From: Stomorhina lunata
Lineage: Eukaryota; Arthropoda; Insecta; Diptera; Rhiniidae
Direction: 5' to 3'
Length of the DNA: 64,000 bases
Assembly: GCA_933228675.1 (NCBI GenBank)
Contig: OW121745.1
Span: forward strand, 963,346 to 1,027,345
The translations under genes were made by a program, and so were the position numbers. Below the pieces are notes generated by a model that worked only from the letters and a program-made list of their open reading frames with translations, was not told the DNA's origin and ran no database searches. Shown here piece after piece: positions 12,166 to 24,489 of this stretch (positions are counted from its first letter, which is position 1; each line of letters begins with the position of its first letter).

Positions 12166-13507
12166 TATAAAGGGGAAAAAATCGAAAACGCTATATCTCC
12201 TTAAGTAATAGGTATAGAAACAAAATTTAAATTACGTTTTAAACAGCTATGAAAATAAACGGACAGGTGTTTGGTACTTTTTTGAAACTATGTCCGATAA
12301 GGGGTAAAAAAGGGTGAAAATAGTTTTTTGGTACCTTTTTAACCCACTCTTATATTTTAAACTAAGGAATATAGAAAGAAACTTTGTACTGCAATCAATA
12401 GATGTGAAAGAAATATTGAACACGTATTTGGTACTTTTTTGATTTTGTGGCCAAAATGTGTAAAAAATGGATAAACTGATAACTTAACATCTACAAAAGT
12501 AATATGAATAGGAAAATTATGTTAACTGCTTTCTAATAAAATGTACTGAATTCAATTGGTACCAAAGAAGTACCAATTATACATATGGAACTTTTTCAAA
12601 TTAGGGGATAAAAAGGGGAACAAATTAGTAATGTTATAACTTTAAAACAAATGAATGTTTGTCTGTATGTATGTTCTTTATAGAATAGTAAACTGTGAAT
12701 TTGATCATGTTATGCTCTTTAGCAAAGATGTTGCGGTAAGTTGGTAAACCGAATTTCCGACAGGTGGCGCCACTGAAAATTACTAAAAATTAATTAAATC
12801 GTAAACTGTACATTTGATCATACTATGATCTTTTGCAAAGTTGTAGCGCATGAGCCGGCGAATGCTTTTTAATTGGTGTGAATAATTTCCGACAGGTGGC
12901 GCTACTGAAAATTACTTAAAGTCAATTTAATCGTAAGCTGTACATATAATCATGCTATAATCTTTAGCAATGTTGTTGCACATGAGCCGGCGAAGGTTTC
13001 TTAGTTGGTATGAAGAAATTTACTTAAAGTCAATTTAATCGTAAACTGTACATTTAATCATGCTATAATTTTTAGCAAAGTTATTGCGGATAATCCGACA
13101 AAGGTTTATTAATTGGAATGACCAAAGTCCGACAGGTTGCGCCACTGATATTACTCAAAATGAATTAAATCGTAAACTGTGCATTTGATCAGACATGTTA
13201 TGATCATAAGCAAAGTTGTTACGCATAAGCAGATGGAGGTTTCTTGGTGGTATGAACGACTTCAGGCGGCGCCACTGAAAACTACTCAAAATAAATTAAA
13301 TCGTAAACTGTGCATTTGATCAGACTATAATCTTTAGCAAAGTTGTTGCGCATGAGTCGACGGAGGTTTCTGTTGGTATGACCAATTTTCAAAATTATTT
13401 AAAATGAGTTAAACTGTAACTGTATAAAATAAAATATATAAAAACTTTAAAATTTGCCTCAAAATGCTTATCATAAAGCCCCGAGCAAGGCTCGGTCAAC
13501 CAGGTAC
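12166..13507 (+). mobile_element. R2 repeat, 5'-truncated
   Basis: Starts abruptly at GGGGAAAAAATCG, passes through GGTACTTTTTTG and ~132-bp monomers, and ends with the hairpin CCGAGCAAGGCTCGG, then TCAACCAGGTAC followed by T (13508). Most monomers carry GTGGCGCCACTGAAAATTACT and GTAAACTGTACATTTGATC. Confidence 0.75.
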
Positions 13508-13706
13508 TAAGTTGTTAAATACTTTTCGTTAATATGTAGTTAGGCTAAACACGTTAATAGTAATACGGCAGGTCCATATATTTCGTTAGGAGTTCCTAAT
13601 GCATTCATCATATATAAAGTCTGGGCTGAACATTGATTGATGCCTATCTAATTTCATAGGTGTAATCTTATTATTTTATTATATTCTTAAACGAGCAATA
13701 ATTGTA

Positions 13707-13724
13707 TGTATATATATATATATA

Positions 13725-13812
<88 letters not shown>
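13707..13812. repeat. (TA)n microsatellite in R2
   Basis: About 50 TA units with one TATC interruption. They lie at the same place in the R2 structure as the (TA)n tracts at 60511-60632 and 63328-63352, so the tract belongs to the element. Confidence 0.95.
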
Positions 13813-13817
<5 letters not shown>

Positions 13818-14569
13818 GCTATCTCGAAAACGGCTCTAACGATTTTGATCAAATTTGGACAGTGGGCATCTTTTTTGATGTGTAGGTCGAAGAAGAAGGG
13901 ACTTTTGGACCTTTGCCTCTAAGAGGGTAAAAACGGGTAAAAAAGGGAAAAAATCGAAAACGCTATATCTCTTAAAGTAATAGGTATAGAAACAAAATTA
14001 AAATTACGTTTTAAACAGCTATGAAAATAAGCGGACAGGTGTTCGGCACTTTTTTGAAACTATGTCCGATAGGGGGTAAAAAGGGTGAAAATAGCTTTTT
14101 TGGTACCTTTTTAACCCACTCTTATATTTTAAATTAAAAAATATAGAAAGAAGCTTTGTACTGCAATCAATAGATGTAAAAGAAACATTAAACACGTGTT
14201 TGGTACTTTTTTGATTTTGGGGCCAAAATGTGTAAAAAAGGGATAAAATGATAACTTTATATCTCAAAAAGTAATAGGAATAGGCCCATTATGTTAACTG
14301 CGTTTTAATAAAATGTACCGAATTCAACTGGTACTAAAAAAGTACCAAACATGCAAATGGAACTTTTTGAAATTAGGGGATAAAAAGGGGAAAAATTAGT
14401 ATTGTTATACCTTTTAAACAAATGAATGTTTGTCAGTATGTATGTTCTTTATAGAATAGTAAACTGTGAATTTGATCATGTTATGCTCTTTAGCGAAGAT
14501 GTTGCGGATAAGCCGGCGAAGGTTTTTAAGTTGTTAAGACTAGACAGATGGCGCAACTGAAAATTACTA

Positions 14570-15360
14570 AAAATGAATTAAATCGTAAACTGTACATTTG
14601 ATCATGCTATGATCTTTAGCAAAGTTGTAGCGCATGAGCCGGCGAAGGCTTTTTATTTGGTATGAATAATTTCCGACAGGTGGCGCTAATGAAACTTACT
14701 CAAAGTCAATTTAATCGTAAGCTGTAAATTTAATCATGCTACAATCTTTAGCAAAGTTGTTGCAAATGAGCCGACGAAAGTTTCTTAGTTGGTATGAAGA
14801 AATTTCGACTGGTGGCGCCATTAAAATTTACCCAAAGTCAATTTAATCGAAAGCTGTACATTTAATACTGCTATAATCTTCAGCAAAGTTGCTGCGGATA
14901 ATCCGAAGAAGGTTTATGAATTGGAATGAGCAAAGTCAGACAGGTGGCACCGCAGAAAATTACTCAAAATGAATTAAATCGTAAACTGTGCATTTGATCA
15001 TATTATAATCATAAGCAAAGTTGTTATGCATAAGCAGACAAAGGTTTCTTAGTTGGTATGAACAACTTCAGGTGGCGCCACTGAAAACTACTCAAAATTA
15101 ATTAAATCGTAAACTGTGCATTTGATCAGACTAATATCTTTAGCAAAGTTGTTGCGCATGAGTCGACGGAGGTTTCTGTTGATATGACCAATTTCCAAAA
15201 TTATTAAAATGAGTTAAACTGTAAACTATGCAAACTATGTGTTGCTCGGACTAAATAAATATAATAATTAAAAATTAACTGAATATTTGTACAATGTCTT
15301 TCCTCTTGATTTATTTTAGTACTTTATAAAATAAAATATATAAAAACTTTAAAATTTGCC
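14570..15360 (+). repeat. ~132-bp tandem monomers of R2
   Basis: The phrase AATCGTAAACTGTACATTT or close variants starts near 14581, 14713, 14845, 14978 and 15106. Each monomer then has TTTAGCAAAGTTGTTGCG, GAGCCG(A/G)CGAAGG and a GGTGGCGCCACTGAAA block. Confidence 0.8.
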
Positions 15361-16793
15361 TCAAAATGCTTATCATATAGCCCCGAGAAAGGCTCGGTTA
15401 ACCAGGTACTCTTAATATAATGAATGTACCTTTAAATCTTTTTGATTGTAGATGTGATGTTATATATATATAAGAATTGACCGATTGTAACAAAATTTTA
15501 TACACTGGCTGGTATATATATATAGAGCTTATTTTTGCAAAATTTAATGGCCATAGCTATCATAGTTTCTAATTTAATAGCTTTTAACTGGCCTTTGCTA
15601 AAATTTTTGGTTTCCGTGAGTGTTTTTTATATGAAAGCTAAAGTCAAATATGGACTGATTCCTATAAAATTTGATAAACTGATCAAAAATTGCCATTTAA
15701 GTAAGTAAGTAAGTAAGATCAAAAATTGCATAAAACTTCCCTATTTTAAATTTAATCTTCATAGCTATTACAATTGTATTCAATTTATCAGCATTAATGT
15801 GTTTCCCGGGGCGGGGTTATATGGGAGCTCTAACTAAATTTGAACCGATTTTGTCCATTTTCAACACACATCTTTTTCAAGATATCCAAAATACTTTTGT
15901 AAAATTTTGTCCCTCTAGCTCTTTTCGTTAAGGCGCTATCGTGCTTTTATCTGACGGACATAAACAACCTTTTCTTTATGTATTTTTGTGTTTCCATAAG
16001 TTTTTTATATGGGAGATATGGTCAAATGGTGATCGATTGTGACAAAATTTTGCACACTGGCTGACATAAGACTTTCTTGTGCCTAATTTAGTCTTAGTAA
16101 CTCTTGTAGTTAAGGAGCTATTACGATTTTATCTGACGGACAGACGGACATAAATCCCCTTTTCTTTTTGATTTTTTGTGTTTTCGTAAGTTTTTTATAT
16201 GGGAGCTAGTTCAAATGGTGACCGATTGCGACAAAATTTTGCACACTGGCTGGCATTGATATAAGACTTTCTTATGCATTTAGTGGTTATATCTGTTATA
16301 CTTTTAGATTTATTGGCATTTAAGTGTATTTTAGGTGAAATTTAGGCTGTTTTCGTAAGTTTTTTGTATGGGAGCTATGGCTAAATGTGAACCGATTTTG
16401 ATGAATACGCTGCCTAGGGCTAATGTAAAACTTCTATATACCAAATTTTATCAGCATAGCTCCTATAATTTGTCATTTATTAACAAATAAGCGATTAGCC
16501 TAGACTAGGTTATACGGGAGCTATGGTCAAATGTGAACCGATTTTGCCCAATTTCAATACCAAAATACTCAGAGATGAAGAATATTTTTACTAAGTTTCA
16601 GTGAGCTAGCTTCTTTCGTTTAGGCGTTATCGTGATTTCAACAGACAGACGGACATCGCTCAATCGTCTTAGAATTTCATAAGGATTCAGAATATATATC
16701 GTTTTTGGGTTTTGAGCCAATATTAAGGAAATTACAAACGGAATGACAATCTCAATATATCCCCCATTCTTTTTCATGGTGGGTATAAAAAGG

Positions 16794-17891
16794 ACAGACA
16801 TGTAGACGGACGGACAGACAGGTAGACGGACGGACAGACAAACAGACGGACGGACAGATAAACAGACGGACGGACGTCGCGAAATCGATTCTCCTGCCGA
16901 TTCTGAGTCGATCGGTACATTTGAATGGTATTCATAATCACATTTGTAGAGTTTACACATCAGATTTTAGGAAATCCTCCCACAAAGAACGCTGTAAAAT
17001 TTCATCACAATCGGTCCTGACCTGAGATATCGCTAAAACAATACTTACAAAATGTCAACAAAATTTCTTAGACATGTACTTTGGGGAATTTGGTGCACAT
17101 CACAAGTAGTGTTTTGACAATATCTCAGTTGTTTATGGACCGCTTTTGATAAAATTTAATAACGTGCTTGTCGGGAGATTTAATCTGATTTAAAATTTAT
17201 GTACGTCCGTGCTAATTTGCAAAACATCAAATTTAGTGTTTTGGCGATATCTCAGGGGTTTATGGACCGATTTTGATAAAAGTATCTTTTTTCTCTTGTT
17301 ATTTAAAAGTGTGTTTCAATCAAAAACTTTTAAATTTTCGTCTAATTTTTTCGATATTTTCGGTGTTTAATGAAATTTAATAGCGTTCATTGCGGGAGAA
17401 TTTCCTAAAATCTGATATATAATTTATATAGGTCCATCCTCCTGGGGCTTCAGAAACTTGATTTTAACAGACAGACGGAAGGACAGACAGACAGACGGAC
17501 GGACGTCGCTTAATCGAATCTCCTCCCGATTCTGAGTCGATCGGTATAATCGGTATAAAAAAAATTACAAACGGAATCACAAACTTATAATACCCTTTCA
17601 CCTATTGGTGAAGGGTATAAGAAACAGTATTTTTTAAATTCGTCATCGAAGTTTAGTATTTTGGCGATATCTCGGGTGTTTATGGACCGAATTTAATGAA
17701 ATTCAATAGCGTTCTGCGTAGGGAAATCTAGTGTATAATTCGTCTGGGTACACCCACCAGGAGCTCTACAAACTTGATTTCAACAGACAGACAGACGGAC
17801 ATGTCTAAATCGGATCCTCTGGCGATTCTGAGTCGATCGGTATAATTTTTATGGGGTCTAAGACGAATAATGAAAAAATTACAAACTGAAT
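16794..17891. repeat. GTCY-type R3 fragments
   Basis: Contains GGACAGAC/GGACGGAC runs at 16794-16870, 17465-17505 and 17785-17800, each next to TTCTGAGTCGATCGGTA. Between them are R4 phrases (ATATCGC, TTTATGGACCGATTTTGAT). One end motif, ACCTATTGGTGAAGGGTATA, is at 17600-17622. Open frames here are Ser/Val/Cys-Leu repeats from the microsatellite. Confidence 0.7.
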
Positions 17892-18337
17892 CTTTGCGTT
17901 AAAATCACCCAGTATTATTTTTACATCATGATTAGGGCAGCTATCATATACTTCCTCGAGTTGCTCATAAAAGGCTTCTTTTAAGTCTTCATCTTTATCC
18001 TCTGTGGGAGCGTGAGCACAAATTAAACTCAGATAGAAGTATTTAGCTTTTACACGTATTGTTGCTAATCTTTCGTTAACTGGGGTTAATCTGGAGACTA
18101 GGTTTCGCATTTTTTTGGTGACTATGAACCGCAACCAAATTCATGCCTACTCTGATGGCACCTGTAATATAGGTCACCTTTTGGTGTCTTGGCGATGCCG
18201 TTGCCATTCCATCTTACTTCCTGGATAGCAGTTAGATCGCATTTATATTCCTCGAGGACATCCATCAACTGGGTCAAAGCACCTTCTCTGTAGAGGGTTC
18301 GGATGTTCCATGTGCTGATCCTTAAATCATGGTCCTT
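17892..18337 (-). pseudogene. LINE endonuclease fragment (RTE-like)
   Basis: Reading leftward from 18337, the frame gives STWNIRTLYREGALTQLMD and then AIQEVRWNGNG. The Glu in that block corresponds to the catalytic acid of APE-type endonucleases. Near 18134 the frame changes. A second frame then gives LICAHAPTEDKDED, AFYEQLEEVYDSCPNHD and ILGDFNAK, the conserved GDFN block. This is the pattern of insect RTE-clade LINE proteins often named craniofacial development protein 2-like. Only ~150 residues remain, with no reverse transcriptase. GTCY repeats abut both ends. Confidence 0.88.
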
Positions 18338-18978
18338 TTTATACCCTTCACCAATAGGTGAAAGGGTATTATAAGTTTGTGATTCCGTTTGTAATTTTTT
18401 TATTAGTGATCGTAGACCCCATAAAAATTATACCGATCGACTCAGAATCGGGAGGAGAATCGATTAAGCGATGTCCGTCTGTCTGTCTGTCTGTCTGTCC
18501 GCCGTCTGTCTGTCTGTCTGTTGAAATCAAGTTTCTGAAGCCCCTGGAGGATGGACTTAAATAAATTATATATCAGATTTTAGGAAATTCTCCCGCAATG
18601 AACGCTATTAAATTTCATTAAAATCGGTTTATAAACACCGAAAATATCGAAAAAATACCAAAAATTAGACGAAAATTTTAAAATTTTTGATTGAAACACA
18701 CTTTTAAATAACAAGAGAAAAAAGATACTCCTGGTGTACATGTGATAATATGTTATATATCAGATTGTAGGAAATAGTTTCCCAAAGCACTCTGTAAAAT
18801 TTTATCAAAATCGTCCCATAAACAACTGAGATATCGCCAAAACACTGAATTTGATGTATCGCAAATTGCCCAAAGTTCGCATTATAGAATCTTTGTTGAA
18901 AAAATTAAATGCAGAAATAGGAAAAACCATCCTCCTTTATCACGAACCTACATAAATTTTATATCAGATTTTAGGAAA
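18338..18978. repeat. GTCY-type R3 fragment
   Basis: Opens with the end motif ATACCCTTCACCAATAGGTG, then CGACTCAGAATCGGGAGG, a GTCTGTCTGTCC tract (18475-18520) and R4 phrases. It is in opposite orientation to the fragment left of the LINE piece. Confidence 0.7.
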
Positions 18979-19117
18979 GGCCGAATTTCCAAAAATTCCG
19001 TCTTAGTGGATCTATACTTTGAAAAAGGTACCCGCTGTCAAAATTTCAGCTCTCTAGCTTTAGCCGTTTGGGCTGTGCGATGATGAGTCAGTCAATCAGT
19101 CAGTCAGTCACGTTAGA

Positions 19118-19164
<47 letters not shown>

Positions 19165-19324
19165 ATATATATAAAACTCTAACGTGACTGACTGACTGAC
19201 TGACTGATTGACTGACTCATCATCGCACAGCCCAAACGGCTAAAGCTAGAGAGCTGAAATTTTGACAGCGGGTACCTTTTTCAAAGTATAGATCCACTAA
19301 GACGGGATTTTTTGAAATTCGGCC
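18979..19324. repeat. Long inverted repeat of Helitron 5' ends
   Basis: About 145 bp on each side of a (TA)n centre are almost exactly complementary. Both arms carry GGCCGAATTT, AAAGGTACCCGCTGTC, TTTAGCCGTTTGGGC and a (GTCA)n tract. The right arm is the 5' end of Helitron A. The left arm is the 5' end of an oppositely oriented, otherwise absent copy. The same arm occurs near 45540-45655. Confidence 0.9.
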
Positions 19325-22300
19325 TCTAAAGGGGTAAATAGGGGTAAAAAAGGGAAAAATTAGTAATGCTGTATCTCCGGAAGTAAACGTCATAGGCCCA
19401 AAATTGAAATTGCGTTGGGATCAGCTGCAAAAATAAGTAGACACGCGTTTGGTACTTTTTGGCAGATGGGACAAATAGGGGGTAAAAAGGGTAAAAATAA
19501 AATGTTGGTACTTTTTTAAACCCATGTGTATCTTTTGAACCAATCAACAGAGTAACAAAATTCAAAACGGAGCCGGTAAACAAGAAAAAAATATTAGACA
19601 CGTGTTTGGTACTTTTTTGATTCAGGGTTCAAAAAGGGGGAAAAGCGGGGAAAAAAATTTAGGGTAGGTCCATTTTTCTTTTTCTTTGTATTTGACTTGA
19701 ACCAATAAAGCTACCAATAAAATTTATAGGGAGGTCGATTGCCCAGTACAAAATATTAAATACGTGTTTGGTACTTTTTTCAATTAAAAGGGTAAAAAAG
19801 GGAAAAATCGGTAACATTATATCTCCTTAACCAACAGCGATAGAAGCGAAAATTAAATTGGCTTGAGATTAGCACTAAAAATTAAGGGACACGTGTTCGG
19901 TACTTTTTTGAAAATCGGCCGCCTAGCGGGCAAAACAGGGTAGAAAAGGGAGAAATTAGTAACATCATATCTCCGAAACCAACATAGACAGAAACAAAGT
20001 TGAAATTGGATTTGAATCGCCTACAAAAATAAGGGGACACGTGTTTGGTACTTTTTTGAAAATGGCACTAATAAGGATAAAAAAGGGTAAAAACTATATT
20101 TTGGTACTTTCTTTAACCCATATGTATCTTTTGAACTAATAAACATAGAAACACATTTTATATCGCAACCGATAGATATTAAAAAAGAACTTAATACGTA
20201 TTTGGTACTTTTGCGATTAATGGGGTACAAAAGGGTAAAAAAAGGGAAAATATTCAAGGATAGGTTTTTTGGTTTTTAGCCATGGATATCTTTAAGGCTA
20301 ATGGAGCCAGAAGTATAATTTATTGACTGGTCGATGGACATTGAAAAAAATAAACTACGAGTTTGGTACTTTTTTTTTAATTTTGGGGGTAAAAATCTGT
20401 AAAGTATATCTTCTAAACCAAAAGTGATAGAAACAAAAACTAAATTGGTCTGAGATCGGCACTTAAAACCAAGGGACACGTGTTCGGTACTTTTATGAAA
20501 TTCAACCTCCTAGAAGGTAAAACAGGGTAGAAAAGGGAGAAATCAGTAACATCATATCTCCGAAACCAATACAGATAGAAACAAAGTTGAAATTGGATTT
20601 AAATCGGCTAGAAAAATAAGGGGACACGTGTTAGTACTTTTTTGAAAATGGCACCAATAAGGATAAAAAGGGTAAAAACTATATTTTGGTACTTTTTTTA
20701 ACCCATATGTATCTTTTAAACTAATAAACATAGAAACATATTTTATATCGCAACCGATAGATTTAAAAAAAGAACTAAATACGTATTTGGCACTTTTGCG
20801 ATTAATGGGGTACAAAAGGGTAAATAAGAGAATATATTCAAGGATAGGTTTTTTGCTTTTAAGCCATGGATATCTTTTAGGCTAATGAAGTTAGAAGTAT
20901 AATTTATTGACTGGTAGATTTACATTGAAAAGAAATAAGCTACGTGTTTGGTACTTTTTTTTAATTTTGGGGGTAAAAATCGGTAAAGTATATCTTCTAA
21001 ACCAAAAGTGATAGAAACAAAAACTAAATTGGTCTGAGATTGGCACTTAAAATTAAGGAACACATGTTCGATACTTTTTTTAAGTTCAACCTCTTAGAAG
21101 GTAAAACAGGGTAGAAAAGGGAGAAATTAGTAACATCATATCTCCGAAACCAACATCGATGCAAACAAAGTTGAAATTGGATTTGAATCGGCTAGGAAAA
21201 TAAGGAGACACGTGCTTGGTACTTTTTTGGAAATGGCATTAATAAGGATAAAAAAGGGTAAAAACTATATTTTGGTACTTTTTTCAACTAATATGTATCT
21301 TTTGAACTAATAAACATAGAAACATAATTTATATCGCAACAGATAGATATTAAAAAACAATTAAATACGTATTTGGTACTTTTGCGATTAATGGGGTACA
21401 AAAGGGTAAAAAAGGGAAAATATTTAAGGGTAGGTTTTTTGTTTTTAGCTATGGATATCTTTTAGGCTAATGAAGCCAGAAGTATAATTTATTGACTGGT
21501 CGATTGACAAAGAAAAAATAAAATACATTTTTGGTACTTTTTTTAATTTTGGGGGTAAAAATATATCTTCTAAATCAAAAGTGATAGAAACAAAAACTAA
21601 AACTAACTTAAAGGGTAAAACAGGGTAGAAAAGGGAGAAATTAGTAACATCATATCTCCGAATCTAACACCGATGCAAAGAAGTTTAAATTGGATTTGAA
21701 TCGGATAAAAAAATAAATGGTCACGTATTTGGTACTATTTCAAAAATGGCACTAATAAGAATAAAAAATGGTAAAAACTATATTTTGGTACTTTTTTAAC
21801 CCATATATATCTTTTGAACTAATAAACATAGAAATATAATTTATATCGCAACTGATAGGCATTAAAAAACTATTAAACACGTATTTGGTACTTTTGCGAT
21901 TAATGTGGGACGAAAGGGTAAAAAAAAGGGAAAATATTCAAGAGTAGGTTTTTTGCTTTTTAGCTAAGAATATCTTTTCGGCTAATGAAGCCAGAAGCAT
22001 AATTTATTGGCTGGTAAATTGACACTGAAAAAAGTAAAATAAGTGTCTGGTACTTTGGGGGTAAAAATCGGTAAAAATATATCTTCTTAGTCAAAAGTGA
22101 TACAAACAACAACTAAATCGGTCTAAAATCGGCACTTTAAATTAAGGGACATGTATTCGGTACTTTTTTCTTTAATTCGGCCGTTTTGGGGTTAAAACAG
22201 GGAAAAAATGTGAAATATTAGTAACGTCATATCTCCGAAATTCAAAATGATAGGAATAGAGTTGAAATTTGCTTCGGATGGGCTGAAAAAAAACGAGAAA

Positions 22301-24400
22301 CGTATTTGGTACTTTTTTGAATATGGTACTAATAAGGGTAAAAAAGGGCAAAAACTATATTTTGGTACTTTTTTGGAACCCATACGTATCTTTTGAAATA
22401 ACAAACATAGAGAAACAGTAAACGTCACAATTGATAAGTAACAAAGAATTATTAGACACGTATTTGGTACTTTTACTATAATTGAGGTAAAAAGGATAAA
22501 AACTGGGAAATATTCAAGGGTAGGTTTTTAAGTAATGAAGCCAGAACTATAATTTACAGACGGGTGGATTCATATTGAAAAAGTAAATTGAAAAAAATTG
22601 AAAAAGAAAATGGATAAATTAGTAACATCATATCTCCGAAATTTACATCGTTAGAAACAAAGTTGAAATTGGATTTGGATCATCTTGCAAAAAAAGGGGA
22701 CACGAGTTTGGTACTTTTTTGGAAATGGAACTAATAAGGGAGAAAAAAGGAAAAAACTATATTTTGGTACTTTATTAACCCTATAAGTATCTCTTGAACT
22801 AATAAACATAAATACTCTATTTACATCACAATTGATAAGGACTAACAAAAATTAAGAAGGTGCTTCGCGCTTTTACGATAAATGAGGCACAAAAGAGTAA
22901 AAACTATGAATATTATTTAAACAAATAAAGCCAGAAGTATAATTTACAGACAGGTCTATTCACATTGCAGAAGTATAAGACAAACGATTGATTCCTTTTT
23001 TTAATTTTTGGAGTAAAAAGGGGGAAAATCGGTAACGTAATATCTCATAAATCAAAAGTGATAGAAACAAAGATTAAATTGGTCTATGATCAGCATTAAA
23101 AATTAAAGGACACGGGTTCGGTATTTTTTTTTTTTAATTTGGCCGCTTATGGTTAAAACAGGCTAGAAAATGAATAAATCATATAATCGGCTAGAAAATG
23201 AAAGGGACATGTGTTCTGTACTTTTTTTGGAAATGGCACTAATAAGGGCCAAAAAGGGTAAAAACTATATTTTTGTACTTTTTTTTAACCCATACGTATC
23301 TTTTGAACTTATAAACATAAAGACTCACTTTATGCCACAATCAATAAGTGTTAACAAAATATTAAACATGTGCTTGGTACTTTAACGATAAATGGGGTTC
23401 TAAAAGGTGAAAACGGGAAAATATTCATTTAAGCTAATGAAGTCATAAGTATAAATTAGAGATGTGTCAATCAAAGGGGTAAAAAAGGGAAAAATCGATA
23501 ACATTATATCTTCTAAACCTAATGGATGGAAACAAACGCTAAAATGGTCTAAGATCAGCCCTAAAAATTAAGAGACTTTTCAGTACTTTTTGCAAATTAA
23601 ACAGTTTTGGGGTTAAAATAGGGTAGAAAATAAAAACATTAGTAAAGTTATATCTCTGTTACTAATATCGACAGAAAAAAAATTTAAATTGGATTTAGAT
23701 CGAATAGAAAAATAAAAAGTCATGTTTTTAGTAGGTACTTTTCGTAAATGAGCTAAAAATAGGGAATAAAAAGGATAAAAACTAAATTTTGGTACTTTTT
23801 TGACCCATATATAATTTTTGAATCAATTATTATAGAAACAAAATTTATACCGCAATCGAAAATAACAAAAACGGGTCAAAAATTTAAAGATAGGTTTTTT
23901 CCTTTTAAACTGTGCATGTTGTTTAAATCAATAAAATAATAAATAAATCAATGATTTATGGACTGTTCTATTGACATTGAAGAAATATGTGACAGGTGTT
24001 TGGTATTTTTTTCAATTAACAAAAATGGAGTTAAGATCAGCAATAAAAATATTAGGACATGTCTCCGGATTTTTTTTTAATTTGGCTGATCAGGGGTAAA
24101 CAACGGGTAAAAAGGAAACTTTTGTAAAATATTCAAAATCAAAAGCGACAAGAACAAGATTTAAATTGGGTTAGCAATCAAAATTGGGTCAGCTACAAAA
24201 ATAAGGGAGGCGTGTGTAGTACTTTTTTGAAAATGTAGAGGGTAGGTACTTATTTTGTCCTATATGTAACTTAAGAACCAATAGTTATTTAATTTAATTT
24301 ATATCGGAATTGATAAATAAGTGAAAAAGTTATTTTGGTAAATTTTGTAACTTTGTCAATTCAAATGGTGAAGCTAACGAAGTAGCGGGTTATAAAGCTA

Positions 24401-24401
<1 letters not shown>
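19162..24401 (+). mobile_element. Helitron copy A, non-autonomous, satellite-filled
   Basis: It begins TCTATATATATAAAACTC after A (19161). The 3' end has a short hairpin (GCTA-ACGAAG-TAGC, 24373-24386), 11 nt, and CTAG at 24398-24401, followed by T. These are the textbook Helitron termini: 5'-TC, 3' hairpin before CTRR, A/T target. The 5.24-kb interior has no Rep-helicase frame. It is built of ~150-bp monomers, each starting near TTTGGTACTTTTTT and often preceded by GGGACACGTG. Frames through it are low-complexity and not genes. Confidence 0.85.
19960..22450 (+). repeat. ~585-bp higher-order repeat in Helitron A
   Basis: The landmark CTCCGAAACCAA (or a near variant) occurs at about 19974, 20561, 21145 and 21659, spacing 587, 584 and 514 bp. 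Each block holds about four ~150-bp monomers that are less alike than corresponding monomers in neighbouring blocks. That is the signature of a higher-order repeat. Confidence 0.75.
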
Positions 24402-24469
<68 letters not shown>

Positions 24470-24489
24470 TATATATATATATATATATA
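24402..24489. repeat. (TA)n between two Helitrons
   Basis: Simple TA repeat with TATC and TAGA interruptions. It separates the CTAG end of copy A from the TC start of copy B. Confidence 0.95.

Larger units (their letters stand above)
13666..15409 (+). mobile_element. R2, full-length Helitron-like element
   Basis: It starts TCTTATTATT after an A (13665), has a long (TA)n near its 5' end, and finishes with hairpin CCGAG(A/C)-AAGG-CTCGG, 12-13 nt and GGTAC before a T (15410). The R3' copy at 47.78 kb has the undisturbed sequence GCAATCTTAATATAATG, so removing 13666-15409 restores that site with no duplication. A TC start, a 3' hairpin and insertion between A and T are Helitron traits, but the last bases are GTAC, not the usual CTRR. 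It has no Rep/helicase gene, so it is non-autonomous. About five 132-bp monomers fill its 3' half. Confidence 0.75.
12131..16793. mobile_element. R3' repeat, interrupted twice by R2
   Basis: The hairpin end AACAAGTAAGAGTG with ATTCGGC-TGT-GCCGAAT is at 12131-12164, and the other end, CATGGTGGGTATAAAAA, is near 16793. Between R2 insertions the text follows the uninterrupted copy at 47340-49177 segment by segment (AAGTTGTTAAATACTTTTCG, CTTAATATAATGAATG, then blocks with TATGGGAGCTATGG). About 250 bp after the hairpin end is missing, where the first R2 sits. No coding frame. Confidence 0.75.

Noticed and set aside
16598..16960. 120-codon frame with SVCLSVRPSV repeats
   Set aside because: Translation of the GTCC/GTCT microsatellite. 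The same happens at 18358-18564, 42138-42365 and 48997-49224.
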